64,000 nucleotides of DNA, from the NCBI RefSeq assembly GCF_035510375.1, contig NZ_DATKHG010000006.1. One strand, given 5' to 3'. Source of the stretch: Paenibacillus_I sp035510375 (GTDB lineage: Bacteria > Bacillota > Bacilli > Paenibacillales > Paenibacillaceae). Made by a program: the position numbers and the translations under genes. The notes below the pieces were generated by a model. It was not told the DNA's origin, ran no database searches, and saw only the letters and a program-made list of their open reading frames with translations. How positions within the stretch are numbered: position 1 is the first letter of the stretch; every line of letters begins with the position of its first letter. This document shows, piece by piece, positions 36,001-44,349 of the stretch.

Positions 36001-36647
36001 TTGTAATGAATCGCCTTCTCCGACTGCTCGCGCAGCGGCTCGACCTGATCCTCCAGCTCGGAGACGAGGTCGTGGATGCGCAGCAAGTTCTGCTCGGTGT
36101 CATCCAGCTTTTTCTGCGCTTCCCGCTTTCGCGACTTGTATTTGACGATGCCCGACGCTTCCTCGAAAATACCGCGCCGATCCTCCGAGCGGGTGCTTAA
36201 TATTTCCTCGATCCGTCCTTGCCCGATAATCGAATAAGCCTCTTTGCCGATGCCGGTGTCCATGAACAGCTCGGTAATGTCCTTCAGGCGGCAGGCCTGC
36301 TTGTTGATCAAATATTCGCTTTCCCCGCTGCGATGAACCCGCCGGGTCACGGTTACCTCGTCGTGCTCGAGCGGCAGCGTTCCGCTCGCATTATCCAGCG
36401 TCAGCGACACTTCGCCGTAATTGACGGCTTTCCGGGCATCACTTCCCGCGAAAATAATGTCCTGCATATTGCCTCCGCGCAGGCTTTTGGCGCTCTGCTC
36501 GCCGAGCACCCAGCGGATGCTGTCGCTGATGTTGCTTTTTCCGCTTCCGTTCGGGCCGACGACTGCGGTGATGCCCCTGACGAATTCCATTTCCGTACGG
36601 TCGGCGAACGATTTGAAGCCGGCAAGTTCGATTCGTTTCAAGAACAT
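33066..36647 (-). CDS. smc: Chromosome partition protein SMC
   Basis: 1193 residues, full length. Walker A GPNGSGKSNISDSIRW (about 32-47), two long coiled coils (about 170-500 and 670-1000), a hinge around 510-660 with GVHGAVAELI and NAGGSMTGG, and the C-terminal head with LQLLSGGERALTAMALLFAI and Walker B FCVLDEVEAALDEANV. Works with ScpA/ScpB in origin segregation. AGAGGTG about 11 bases upstream of the ATG. rnc lies upstream and ftsY downstream, as in B. subtilis. Confidence 0.99.
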   Translation of the reverse strand: MFLKRIELAGFKSFADRTEMEFVRGITAVVGPNGSGKSNISDSIRWVLGEQSAKSLRGGNMQDIIFAGSDARKAVNYGEVSLTLDNASGTLPLEHDEVTVTRRVHRSGESEYLINKQACRLKDITELFMDTGIGKEAYSIIGQGRIEEILSTRSEDRRGIFEEASGIVKYKSRKREAQKKLDDTEQNLLRIHDLVSELEDQVEPLREQSEKAIHYKALRERLKTKEISMYVHQIEQVHTNWKEASGKLEQLQKEQLELSAVVSKHDAHLEKDRLEMRALEEALDRLHEDMLRYSEEYEKCEGQGEVLKERKRNLEQNRRQSEETIAAQSERIGALAKEEAEFRAKAAGLEQELQALRAKLAEEEAVLVGVAGGTAADIEERLKGELLDVLSAMASLRNEIRYAEQQQEFVQRRLERLGEEEAKWSEQLEELAARRSESQARLDETTAALAAVREKYASDSERQRKIQGILEEAQSTVRKWEQKIDALTSRRDTMKEMQNDGDGFMQGVREVLKASRRAAGASGLSGVHGAVAELIRVPEHLEIAVETALGGALQHIVMEDERSARQGIAFLKQRQLGRATFLPLDVIKGRSVPESEKRHIAGTEGYVGVAAELVDSEPRYASIVANLLGNVLLAETLEQANRIAAKCQYRFRVVTLDGDVVNAGGSMTGGSLQKKGANLLGRQRQIEELDEEIKGTGSQLGKLKDRADDLRKELSICSQNIDEYRGQVEKLRMEEQQFRSDLQVAEQDERRLREQHRLSTDDRSSQISEREGLAAAKAAAEERLVAMTAEEARLQQAIRDAEHRRKASESAKEELQTQLTDLKIAVAKTDQEKQSFEDQAARVRADINRAKQELAALRELASEQEEEGRRLEAEIVRQTEELNHFRLKKQECSEQTDFKRAARAGKVRQLELEESETKEQRAQLRQVEDRIRQTEIAANRLDVELDNLLRKLSEEYELSFELAKERYPVPEDIAGTQNEVRDLKRQIAILGEVNLGAIEEYERVKERYEFLNAQKNDLIEAKTTLYQVIREMDDEMGKRFKSTFDQIRGHFGHVFSKLFGGGRADLLMLDPDRVLETGIDIVAQPPGKKLQNLQLLSGGERALTAMALLFAILQVKPVPFCVLDEVEAALDEANVARFAQYLREFSEETQFIVVTHRKGTMEEADVLYGVTMEEGGVSKLVSVRLEDEEAVSA

Positions 36648-37159
36648 GTGTATGCATTCACCTCTAGCGATATTGTATCATACGGCAAAGATTTCGACAT
36701 TAGCGGAAAATGTCCGGGCCATGGTGTCGTTGAGGCCACGGGACTGTTCGGCATTCTTACGGGACAACCGTGCAATCGGTGGAGTGAAAACCATTCAACG
36801 AAAAGTTTTCGTTTACCATCCACCGTCTGCCTCCCGCCACCCTCAACCTGCAAAATGTCGCTTATCCGCCCACTATCCAACTCCCGCCACTCTGCAACCT
36901 GTATGATCCGGCGAAAGGTGCCGTGGCGCGTCAGAGCAACGAGGCACCCGCAGGGAAAAAGTAACGCCGGCGGGTATTTCCTGTATAAATGTAATCCGCC
37001 TGACTGCATATAGATATAGAACAAGGAGAACCGGCGCGGTGTGATGAATGCACCGGACCGGATAATTATGACGCAGCCGGCGAAAGGGGTATTTGCGGGG
37101 TTGCATAGCGTACAACGCCGGAATTCGAGCGCGTAAGAGCCGGCTGGCAAACCTGAGAA
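36648..37159. other. Gap between rnc and smc with diverged repeats
   Basis: About 510 bases without a gene I trust. Contents: the 17-base near-palindrome AACGAAAAGTTTTCGTT (36797-36813), a diverged direct repeat with 50-base period (CTCCCGCCACCCTCAACCTG at 36831 and CTCCCGCCACTCTGCAACCTG-like at 36881), and the rnc terminator at the far end. A minus-strand frame (36873-37202) is open for 109 codons but begins inside that terminator. Confidence 0.6.
36831..36901. repeat. Diverged direct repeat, 50-bp period
   Basis: Units CTCCCGCCACCCTCAACCTG (from 36831) and CTCCCGCCACTCTGCAACCT (from 36881) with flanking similarity. Purpose unknown. Confidence 0.55.
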
Positions 37160-37200
37160 AACAAAGAAAACCCTGCGTCATCCAAAGACGCAAGGCTTTC
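37160..37200 (-). terminator. Terminator of the fab-rnc operon
   Basis: Minus strand: GAAAGCCTTGCGTC, loop, GACGCAGGGTTTTC, then TTTGTTTTC. Separates rnc from smc, so smc needs its own promoter. Confidence 0.85.
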
Positions 37201-37221
37201 ATTTCAAAGCTGGACCCAAAG

Positions 37222-37932
37222 TCATTTCTCGCTTTTGTCTTCGGCCGACAGCCTGCGCCACGCTTCCGCCGCGGCCCGCTGCTCGGCTTCCTTCTTGGTG
37301 CGTCCCAAGCCGGTGCCCCACGCCTCTCCTCCGATGATCACCTTGATGACGAATTCGCGGTCGTGGGCCGGGCCGCGTTCCTCCTCGATCTCGTATTCGA
37401 TCGGGCCGAAAGCGCGGTGCTGCGCGCGTTCCTGCAGCTTCGACTTGAAATCCTTGACCGGCAGATGCTCCTCGCCGTCGATCAGCGGAAAGACGCGGTT
37501 CTCCAGAAACGCGCGGACCAGATCGAGGCCGCCGTCCAGATACATCGCGCCGATGAACGACTCGAACAGGTCGGCAAGCAAGGCGGGCCGCTGGCGGCCC
37601 CCAAGCTGCTCCTCGCCCCGTCCGAGCAGCACATGCTTGCCCAGCTCCAGCACCTCCGCAAAGCGGGCAAAGGACGGTTCGCATACGATGCTGGCGCGCA
37701 TGCGGGTCAACTCGCCCTCCGGGCGCTGCGGGTGCGAAAGATACAAATATTCCGATACGAGCAATTGCAGAACGGCGTCGCCCAGAAACTCGAGCCGCTC
37801 GTTGTCCTGCGTGCTGCCGCCCTTATGCTCGTTCACATAAGACGTATGCGTAAAAGCCTGCCGCAGCAGCTTGGCCCGCTTGAAGCGGACCCCGAGCCGC
37901 CGCTGCAGCTCGTCAAACGACTCATGCTTCAT
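37222..37932 (-). CDS. rnc: Ribonuclease III
   Basis: 236 residues. Double-strand-specific RNase. Catalytic signature NERLEFLGDAVLQLLVSEYL (about 42-61), second acidic site DLFESFIGAMYLDGG (about 115), and a C-terminal dsRNA-binding domain (about 158-228) with GGEAWGTGLGRTKKEAEQRAA (in part). Start overlaps the fabF end by 11 bases; the ribosome site is weak, so coupling to fabF is likely. Confidence 0.97.
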   Translation of the reverse strand: MKHESFDELQRRLGVRFKRAKLLRQAFTHTSYVNEHKGGSTQDNERLEFLGDAVLQLLVSEYLYLSHPQRPEGELTRMRASIVCEPSFARFAEVLELGKHVLLGRGEEQLGGRQRPALLADLFESFIGAMYLDGGLDLVRAFLENRVFPLIDGEEHLPVKDFKSKLQERAQHRAFGPIEYEIEEERGPAHDREFVIKVIIGGEAWGTGLGRTKKEAEQRAAAEAWRRLSAEDKSEK

Positions 37933-39160
37933 ATTTCTTCATAATGATCGAAGCGTTGTGGCCTCCGAACCCGAACGAGTTCGATAACGCCGTACGGACG
38001 TCCGCCTCGCGGGGTTTATTCGGCACGTAGTCAAGGTCCAGCTCCGGATCCTGGTTGTCCAGGTTGGCGGTCGGCGGGATGATGCCGTACTTCAGCGTCA
38101 GGCCGAGCACGACCGCTTCCACGCCGCCGGCGGCGCCGAGCAGGTGGCCGGTCATCGACTTCGTCGAGCTGACGGCCAGCTTGTAGGCGTGGTCCCCGAA
38201 CGTTTTCTTGATCGCGATCGTCTCCGAACGGTCCCCTACCGGGGTCGAAGTGCCGTGCGCGTTAATGTAATCCACTTCCTCCGGCGCCACGCCGGCGTCC
38301 TTGATCGCACGCGCCATGCAGCGCGCGGCGCCGTCCGGATCGGGATCGGACATATGGTATGCGTCGCCGCTCATGCCGTAACCGATTACCTCGGCATAGA
38401 TTTTCGCGCCGCGCTTCAATGCGTGCTCGAGCGATTCCAGAATGAGAATGCCGGAGCCTTCTCCCATCACGAAGCCGTCACGGTCGATATCGAACGGGCG
38501 GCTCGCTTTCTCCGGCTCGTCGTTGCGGGTGGACATCGCGCGCATCGAGCAGAAGCCGGCCAGGCCGGTCGGACGGATCGTCGCCTCCGCGCCGCCGCAG
38601 ATCATGACGTCCGCATCGCCGCGCTGAATCATTTTGAACGAATCGCCGATCGAGTGAGTGCCTGTCGCGCACGCGGTAACCGCCGTGCTGTTCGGTCCTT
38701 TCGCTCCGGTGATGATCGAGATTTGGCCGGAGGCCATATTCGCGATCATCATCGGAATGAAGAACGGGCTCACCCGCTTCGGCCCTTTCTCCAGCAGCAC
38801 ATTGTGCTGGTCCTCCCATGTGCCGAGTCCTCCGATCCCGGAGCCGACATAAACGCCTACCCGCTCGGGGTCGGCATTCTCACCGATGTTCAATCCGGCG
38901 TCTTTGACCGCCAGCGTGCTGGCCGCGACGGCGAACTGGACGAAACGGTCCATCCGGCGCGCTTCTTTCCGATCCGCATAATCTTCCGGGTTGAAATTTT
39001 TGATTTCCGCGGCGATGCGCGTCGGGTATTCCGACACATCGAACGCTTCGATATGGGATATGCCGGATTTGCCCGCCAAAATATTGCCCCAGAACGTTTC
39101 CAAGTCGGAACCGAGCGAGGTCATGACACCCATTCCGGTGACGACGACTCTTTCCTTCAT
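37922..39160 (-). CDS. fabF: 3-oxoacyl-ACP synthase II (FabF)
   Basis: 412 residues. Chain-elongating condensing enzyme. Catalytic Cys in TAVTACATGTHSIGD (about 163), His in YINAHGTSTPVGD (about 303) and His in TKSMTGHLLGAAG (about 339). Follows acpP after a 192-base gap containing two hairpins. Confidence 0.98.
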   Translation of the reverse strand: MKERVVVTGMGVMTSLGSDLETFWGNILAGKSGISHIEAFDVSEYPTRIAAEIKNFNPEDYADRKEARRMDRFVQFAVAASTLAVKDAGLNIGENADPERVGVYVGSGIGGLGTWEDQHNVLLEKGPKRVSPFFIPMMIANMASGQISIITGAKGPNSTAVTACATGTHSIGDSFKMIQRGDADVMICGGAEATIRPTGLAGFCSMRAMSTRNDEPEKASRPFDIDRDGFVMGEGSGILILESLEHALKRGAKIYAEVIGYGMSGDAYHMSDPDPDGAARCMARAIKDAGVAPEEVDYINAHGTSTPVGDRSETIAIKKTFGDHAYKLAVSSTKSMTGHLLGAAGGVEAVVLGLTLKYGIIPPTANLDNQDPELDLDYVPNKPREADVRTALSNSFGFGGHNASIIMKKYEA

Positions 39161-39191
39161 AACCTATCACCCCTGCAGACGGCAAAATGGA

Positions 39192-39229
39192 CGACGGGCC
39201 GCGGCTTCACGGAAGCCGCAGTCGCCGTC
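39192..39229. other. Hairpin upstream of fabF
   Basis: Perfect GCGGCTTC-acg-GAAGCCGC stem (39201-39219) inside an outer CGACGG/CCGTCG pairing, 32 bases before the fabF start. No T run. Confidence 0.55.
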
Positions 39230-39317
39230 GGAATATATATGCAAGACAAATGCCTCAATTGCGCTTCAAACAAGCAACGTCATCCCGTGTAACCGATCGA
39301 ACGCCGGATATGGAGAG

Positions 39318-39342
39318 AAGTCCCGTCTGTTCAACGGGACTT
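39318..39342. other. Hairpin just after acpP
   Basis: AAGTCCCGT / ACGGGACTT, loop of 7, 11 bases beyond the acpP stop. On the minus strand no T run follows. It may protect the acpP end after processing or reduce read-through into fabF. Confidence 0.55.
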
Positions 39343-39352
39343 TCATAACGTT

Positions 39353-39586
39353 TTACGTATGAGATTGTATGTAATTGACTACTTCTCCCACCGTGGTGAT
39401 TTTCTCCGCATCTTCATCGGAGATCTCCATATCAAACTCGTCTTCCAGTTCCATGACCAATTCCACGACATCGAGAGAATCCGCGCCGAGGTCATCCTTA
39501 AAGTTCGCTTCGAGCGTCACTTCGGCTTCTTCAACGCCAAGGCGGTCAACGACGATGCGTTTTACCCGCTCCAATACGTCGGACAT
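39353..39586 (-). CDS. acpP: Acyl carrier protein
   Basis: 77 residues. The phosphopantetheine Ser lies in DLGADSLDVVELVMELE (about residue 37). Start at MSDVLERVK with GGAGGTG 6 bases upstream. Set between fabG and fabF. Confidence 0.98.
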   Translation of the reverse strand: MSDVLERVKRIVVDRLGVEEAEVTLEANFKDDLGADSLDVVELVMELEDEFDMEISDEDAEKITTVGEVVNYIQSHT

Positions 39587-39684
39587 CCGGTTCACCTCCT
39601 CTTTGGTATTATACGAGAATTATGGACAAAATGCCATAGCCGCGTTTCGACGCCAAAAACGTTGATGCAACGCGGTTTTTCGGC

Positions 39685-40437
39685 TTATCCCATGTACATG
39701 CCGCCGTCGACGTGGATCGTCTGGCCGGTCATATAGGCGGCGGCGTCCGACGCCAGAAAACGGACCGCCGACGCAATATCGCCGGGCCGGCCCAAGCGCG
39801 CGAGCGGAATTTGTCCGGACAGCTGCTCCCGCATTTCGGCGGGCAATTTGTCCGTCATATCCGTCTCGATGAAGCCGGGGGCGATGCAGTTGACCGTAAT
39901 GCCCCGGGACGCCAGCTCGCGTGCGGAAGCTTTCGTAAGCCCCTGGACGCCGGCCTTTGCCGCCACGTAATTCGCCTGGCCCGGATTGCCGAGCGAGCCG
40001 ACGACGGAAGAGATGTTGATGATCCGGCCGGAGCGCTGCTTCATCATCGGGCGGGTGACCGCCTTGATGCCGTTGAAGACGCCCTTCAGGTTCGTCTCGA
40101 TCACCTGATCGAATTCCTCTTCCTTCATGCGCATGATTAAATTGTCCCGAGTTATGCCGGCGTTATTCACCAAAATGTCGATCGCGCCGAAAGCTTCGAG
40201 CACGCTCTTCACCATCGCCTCGACGGCGTCGGCTTTGCCCACGTCGCCTTTGACCAGCAGCGCCTTGCGTCCGAGCGCCTCCACCGCGGCGGCCGTCTCG
40301 GCCGCGGCGGCTTCGCTGCCCGCATAGTTCACGGCGACGTCCGCTCCCGCCTCGGCCAGCGCAATCGCGATCGCCCGCCCGATTCCGCGCGAGGCGCCCG
40401 TGACGAGCGCTTTTTTTCCTTCCAGGCTTGCAAACAT
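39685..40437 (-). CDS. fabG: 3-oxoacyl-ACP reductase
   Basis: 250 residues. NADPH-dependent short-chain reductase. Cofactor loop TGASRGIGRAIAIAL (about 14-28), NNAGITRDNL, catalytic ISSVVGSLGNPGQANYVAAK (Ser, Tyr and Lys; about 140-159) and the C-terminal AYMTGQTIHVDGGMYM. GGAGGG before the ATG. Confidence 0.97.
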   Translation of the reverse strand: MFASLEGKKALVTGASRGIGRAIAIALAEAGADVAVNYAGSEAAAAETAAAVEALGRKALLVKGDVGKADAVEAMVKSVLEAFGAIDILVNNAGITRDNLIMRMKEEEFDQVIETNLKGVFNGIKAVTRPMMKQRSGRIINISSVVGSLGNPGQANYVAAKAGVQGLTKASARELASRGITVNCIAPGFIETDMTDKLPAEMREQLSGQIPLARLGRPGDIASAVRFLASDAAAYMTGQTIHVDGGMYMG

Positions 40438-40492
40438 CGGCTATCCCTCCTTCAAAAAGGTTGCGTCGGCGGCGCCGGGGCGCCGCTCCGCC

Positions 40493-41428
40493 CTATACCG
40501 CTTCTTCCGCGAACAGCGCTTCAAGCGCCTCCAGCGAGTTGACCGAATGCACGCGAACGGACTTGTCGGTTTTTTTGATCAATCCGGCCAGCACGGTGCC
40601 CGAGCCGATCTCGACGAACCGGTCGACGCCCTGTGCGATCAGCCAGACGACCGTATCCTCCCAAAGCACGGGAGACACCACCTGCTCGGACAGCAGTCCG
40701 CGAATGTCCGCCGCAGTCGTCACCGGACGGGCGGTCGCGTTCGCCACCACCGGCACGGCCGCGTCGTTCATCGCCACATCCGCCAGCACCGACTCCAGCC
40801 GCTGCGCGGCAGGCTTCATGAGAGACGAGTGGAACGGTCCGCTGACCTCGAGCGGAATGACCCGCTTGGCGCCGGCCTCCTTGCCGCGCTCCACGATCGC
40901 CGCCACGCCGGAGGCGCTGCCCGAGACGACGATTTGGCCCGGACAGTTGACATTGGCCAGCTCGACGGTACCCGTATCGGCCGTCACGGCCGCGCACAGC
41001 CCGGCGAGCCTGTCGCGGTCCGCGCCGAGCACCGCCGCCATCGCGCCTTGTCCGCCCGGCACCGCGGCCTCCATGAATTCGCCGCGCGCGCGCACCGTGC
41101 GAACCGCGTCCTCGAACGCCATGACGCCCGCGGCGACGAGCGCGCTGTATTCGCCGAGACTGTGTCCGGCGACGAAATCCGGCTGCAGCCTGCCTCCGAC
41201 CAGCTCCAGCAGCGCCGCGCTGACCGTCAGCAAAGCGGGCTGCGTGTTGGCGGTTTGCTTCAGCGCTTCCTCCGGCCCGTTCAGGATCACGTCGCTGAGC
41301 TTGAAGCCGAGCGCGGCATCCGCTTTGTCAAACACCTCTCTTGCCCGCTCCGACCTCTCGTAAGCGTCCTTGCCCATGCCGACCGACTGCGCCCCTTGAC
41401 CGGGAAAAACAAACGCGATTTTACCCAT
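40493..41428 (-). CDS. fabD: Malonyl-CoA:ACP transacylase
   Basis: 311 residues. Moves malonyl groups to ACP. Catalytic Ser in AGHSLGEYSALVAAG (about 90) and His in SGPFHSSLM (about 199). N-terminus MGKIAFVFPGQGAQSVGMG. The start at 41428 has GGGAGGT 7 bases upstream; the 62 extra open codons upstream overlap fabH and are not coding. Confidence 0.97.
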   Translation of the reverse strand: MGKIAFVFPGQGAQSVGMGKDAYERSERAREVFDKADAALGFKLSDVILNGPEEALKQTANTQPALLTVSAALLELVGGRLQPDFVAGHSLGEYSALVAAGVMAFEDAVRTVRARGEFMEAAVPGGQGAMAAVLGADRDRLAGLCAAVTADTGTVELANVNCPGQIVVSGSASGVAAIVERGKEAGAKRVIPLEVSGPFHSSLMKPAAQRLESVLADVAMNDAAVPVVANATARPVTTAADIRGLLSEQVVSPVLWEDTVVWLIAQGVDRFVEIGSGTVLAGLIKKTDKSVRVHSVNSLEALEALFAEEAV

Positions 41429-41451
41429 GCCGCTTACCTCCCGACCGTGTT

Positions 41452-42438
41452 TTACCAAATCAGAACGGAAGCGCCCCATGTCAACCCGCCGCCGAAGCCG
41501 ACGAGCACGAGGCAATCCCCTTCCTTCACTTTCCCCTGCTCCACCGCCTCGGCCAGCGCGATCGGAATCGACGCCGCCGAAACGTTGCCGTACTTGTCGA
41601 GATTGATCATGCATTTATCCTCGGGCAGATCGAGGCGGTTCAGCGCCGACTGGATGATGCGGATGTTCGCCTGATGCGGGACGAGCAGATCGATGTCGCC
41701 CTTCTCCAGCCCCGCCTTGCGAAGCGCGTCCTCCGCCGCGCCGCCCATGATGCGCACGGCGAATTTGAACACTTCGCTGCCGGCCATGTAGATGTAATGG
41801 GCTTTGCTGTCGACCGTCTCCGCCGTCGACGGCATGCGCGAGCCGCCGCCGCACACCTTCAGCAGCTCGCCGCCGGAGCCGTCCGCCCCGAGCTCGAACG
41901 ATTTGAAGCCGCGTCCCTCGGCCACAGGGCCCAGCACGACCGCGCCCGCTCCGTCGCCGAACAGGATGCATGTGTTGCGGTCGGTGTAATCGGTAATGCG
42001 CGACAGGCATTCCGCGCCGACGACGAGCACATGGCGGTACATGCCGGTTTGAATCATACTCGTTGCCGTCGCCAACCCGTAAATGAAGCCCGAGCACGCC
42101 GCGGACAGATCGAAGGCCGCCGCCTTTCGGGCGCCCAGCTTATCCTGCAGCAGGCAGGCCGTCGACGGAAAAAACATATCCGGCGTCACCGTCGCGACGA
42201 TGATCAGATCGATGTCCTCGGCCGTCAAGCCGGCCGCGTCCAGCGCCCGCTTGGACGCCTGATACGCCAGATCCGAAGTCGCTTCATCCTTGGCGGCGAT
42301 TCTGCGCTCGCGGATGCCGGTGCGGGTAACGATCCACTCATCGTTCGTCTCAACCATCCGCTCCAGCTGTTGATTCGTTAGCACTCGCTCCGGCACATAT
42401 TTGCCCGAGCCGATAATTCCGACTGCCTGTTCAGTCAT
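41452..42438 (-). CDS. fabH: 3-oxoacyl-ACP synthase III (FabH)
   Basis: 328 residues. Starts fatty-acid synthesis from acyl-CoA. Cys in DLSAACSGFIYGL (about 112), His in LLVPHQANIRII (about 250) and Asn in DKYGNVSAASIPIAL (about 280). The start overlaps the plsX end by 8 bases. Confidence 0.98.
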   Translation of the reverse strand: MTEQAVGIIGSGKYVPERVLTNQQLERMVETNDEWIVTRTGIRERRIAAKDEATSDLAYQASKRALDAAGLTAEDIDLIIVATVTPDMFFPSTACLLQDKLGARKAAAFDLSAACSGFIYGLATATSMIQTGMYRHVLVVGAECLSRITDYTDRNTCILFGDGAGAVVLGPVAEGRGFKSFELGADGSGGELLKVCGGGSRMPSTAETVDSKAHYIYMAGSEVFKFAVRIMGGAAEDALRKAGLEKGDIDLLVPHQANIRIIQSALNRLDLPEDKCMINLDKYGNVSAASIPIALAEAVEQGKVKEGDCLVLVGFGGGLTWGASVLIW

Positions 42439-43435
42439 TCAGGCCCACCTGCTTCCCGCTGATTTCGGCCGAAATCACACGAATGAGATCGGCCCGGACG
42501 GCAGAACGCGCCTGCCGAACCGCATTTTTGACGGCCCGCGCATCGGACGATCCGTGGCTTTTGATGAGAAGCCCGTTAATGCCGAGCAGCGGAGCGCCGC
42601 CGTGCTCCTTATAGTCCATTGTCTTGCGCATGCCGCGCAGTCCGGGCATCATAATCGCCGCCGCGAGCTTGGTCCGCCAATTGCGCGTAAACTCTTCCTT
42701 CAGGACGCCGAAAATCGCGCTCGCGGTGCCCTCCATCGCCTTCAATAAAATATTGCCGGAGAAGCCGTCGCACACCAGCACGTCGCAGCTGCGCTGCAGA
42801 ACATCGCGGGCTTCGACGTTGCCGGCAAAATGAACCGGCGCATCGGCCAGCAGCTCGAACGCCGCCTTCGTCAGTTCGTTGCCTTTCGCTTCCTCGGTGC
42901 CGACGTTCAGCAGGCCGACCCGCGGTTTGGCAATGCCGTGCACGCTTGCGCGGTAAATGCTGCCCATCTTCGCATATTGCAGCAAATGCTCCGGCTTCGC
43001 GTCCATATTCGCGCCTAGGTCCAGCGCCAATACGCCGACGTTGTCCGTCGTAGGCAGAACGAACGCCAGGGCGGGCCGTTCGATGCCTTCCATTCGTCCG
43101 ACGATGAGCAGCCCGGTCGTCATCAAAGCGCCCGTATTGCCGGCGGAAATCATCGCATCCGCCTCTCCTTCACGCACCATGCGGCCGGCAACGACCATCG
43201 AAGCGTCCTTTTTGCGGCGCACCGCCTTCACGGGCTCTTCATCCGCCGCGATCGTCTCCGACGCATGCCGCAGCTGCAGATTTGCGGGGACGCCCTGCGC
43301 AAACTTTTTCACCACGCCGGTATCGCCGACCAGCACGATTGTCGTATCGGGCCATTCCGCCGCAGCCTCCAATGCGCCTTTGACGATTTCCGCAGGGGCG
43401 TGATCCCCTCCCATCGCATCAATCGCGATCCGCAC
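42431..43435 (-). CDS. plsX: Phosphate acyltransferase PlsX
   Basis: 334 residues. Makes acyl-phosphate from acyl-ACP, the first step of phosphatidate synthesis with PlsY. Motifs RIAIDAMGGDHAP, MISAGNTGALM, LALDLGANMDAKPEHLLQYA (in part) and VCDGFSGNILLKAMEG. GTG start at 43435, with GGAGG 9 bases upstream, overlaps the fapR end by 17 bases. Confidence 0.97.
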   Translation of the reverse strand: MRIAIDAMGGDHAPAEIVKGALEAAAEWPDTTIVLVGDTGVVKKFAQGVPANLQLRHASETIAADEEPVKAVRRKKDASMVVAGRMVREGEADAMISAGNTGALMTTGLLIVGRMEGIERPALAFVLPTTDNVGVLALDLGANMDAKPEHLLQYAKMGSIYRASVHGIAKPRVGLLNVGTEEAKGNELTKAAFELLADAPVHFAGNVEARDVLQRSCDVLVCDGFSGNILLKAMEGTASAIFGVLKEEFTRNWRTKLAAAIMMPGLRGMRKTMDYKEHGGAPLLGINGLLIKSHGSSDARAVKNAVRQARSAVRADLIRVISAEISGKQVGLND

Positions 43436-44018
43436 GCTCGTCAGCCTCCTCGATTCCATGTTGTCCCGCAGATCGGTAGATGATGAAATGGCCTTGAAAA
43501 ACCATCTCCTCGCCCACATAAGTAAACACTTCCACCTTGGCCTTGCTTTTGCCGGCGGAGCGCAAGAATGCTTTGGCGATGCATTTTTCCCCGAGCTTCA
43601 CCTGCCGAACGAAGCGGATGTCGGCGCTCGCCGTAAGCGCGATTTCGTCGTTGATCACCGCCACGGCAAGCGAATTGGCCTGCGCGAACACATGATGGCC
43701 GCGCGCGATGCCCGTCCGGGAAAAAATATGCTCCTCGCGGATCTCGAATATCGAGATGCCGCTCCTGTCGAGCTGCAGGTCGACGATATCCCCGATCACT
43801 TCGTGCAGCGGCAGCGAGCGCACGGAATCGTAAGAGCGTTCGGCCATCAGCTTCAGCCTCTCCCGCAGCTCGGGAATGCCGAGCTCCAGCCGGTCGAGAC
43901 GGATCGTCTGGATGCTGACCTTCAACTGCCTGGTCAGCTCACGGTCCGTAATAAACGGATTTTCCTCTATTAATCGGGACAGTTGCTGATGCCGCTGTCG
44001 CTTAGGCAGACGTTCCAT
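43419..44018 (-). CDS. fapR: Malonyl-CoA-responsive repressor FapR
   Basis: 199 residues. FapR represses fatty-acid and phospholipid genes and is released by malonyl-CoA/ACP. N-terminal DeoR-like HTH (ITDRELTRQLKVSIQTIRLD) and a C-terminal hot-dog domain with FSRTGIARGHHVFAQANSLA, LTASADIRF and EEMVFQGHF. Start at MERLPKRQRHQQ with AAGGCGG upstream. First gene of the fab operon, with its own operator just upstream. Confidence 0.97.
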   Translation of the reverse strand: MERLPKRQRHQQLSRLIEENPFITDRELTRQLKVSIQTIRLDRLELGIPELRERLKLMAERSYDSVRSLPLHEVIGDIVDLQLDRSGISIFEIREEHIFSRTGIARGHHVFAQANSLAVAVINDEIALTASADIRFVRQVKLGEKCIAKAFLRSAGKSKAKVEVFTYVGEEMVFQGHFIIYRSAGQHGIEEADERADRD

Positions 44019-44092
44019 GAGGCGCACCGCCTTCTGTATTATTGGTAAGCGATAGCCACGGCGGAACGACTGCCGCCAATTCCGCATCTACT

Positions 44093-44111
44093 ATTAAAAC
44101 CAGGTCCTAAT
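44093..44111 (-). promoter_or_regulatory. fapR: FapR operator
   Basis: Minus strand ATTAGGACCTGGTTTTAAT, close to the inverted FapR consensus around TTAGTACC. It lies directly downstream of the -10, over the expected start of transcription, so bound FapR would block the operon. Confidence 0.85.
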
Positions 44112-44113
44112 TC

Positions 44114-44142
44114 AGTATAAATAAAATCGCCGGCGGAATCAA
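44114..44142 (-). promoter_or_regulatory. Promoter of the fapR-plsX-fab operon
   Basis: Minus strand TTGATT (44137-44142), 17-base spacer, TATACT (44114-44119). The 331-base gap between rpmF and fapR otherwise holds only the FapR operator and the rpmF terminator; I see nothing in 44143-44235. Confidence 0.82.
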
Positions 44143-44235
44143 CGGTAAACGGCCGCAGTTCCTCCCCGCAGGTATGTACGATCGGCGCCTGCAGCGCGGA
44201 AGCGCGGCAGCATGACGGGCGGAAGCGTGCAGGGC

Positions 44236-44270
44236 AAAAAAAATAGCACCTCACCGTAGATGAAGTACTA
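44236..44270 (-). terminator. Terminator of rpmF
   Basis: Minus strand stem TAGTACTTCA / TGAGGTGCTA (10 bp with two wobble pairs), then TTTTTTTT. Confidence 0.9.
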
Positions 44271-44349
44271 ATCGCCGGACGCCCATCCGGAACCGATGCC
44301 GCGGCGAAGGCGGCGGAAGGAACGGCGGACAGACGCCGAGGCGGTTATG

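Noticed and set aside
36873..37202. 109-codon minus-strand frame between rnc and smc
   Set aside because: Begins inside the rnc terminator, has no ribosome site and crosses diverged repeats.
41429..41614. 62-codon extension of fabD
   Set aside because: Overlaps fabH in another frame and lacks a ribosome site; the start at 41428 has a good one.
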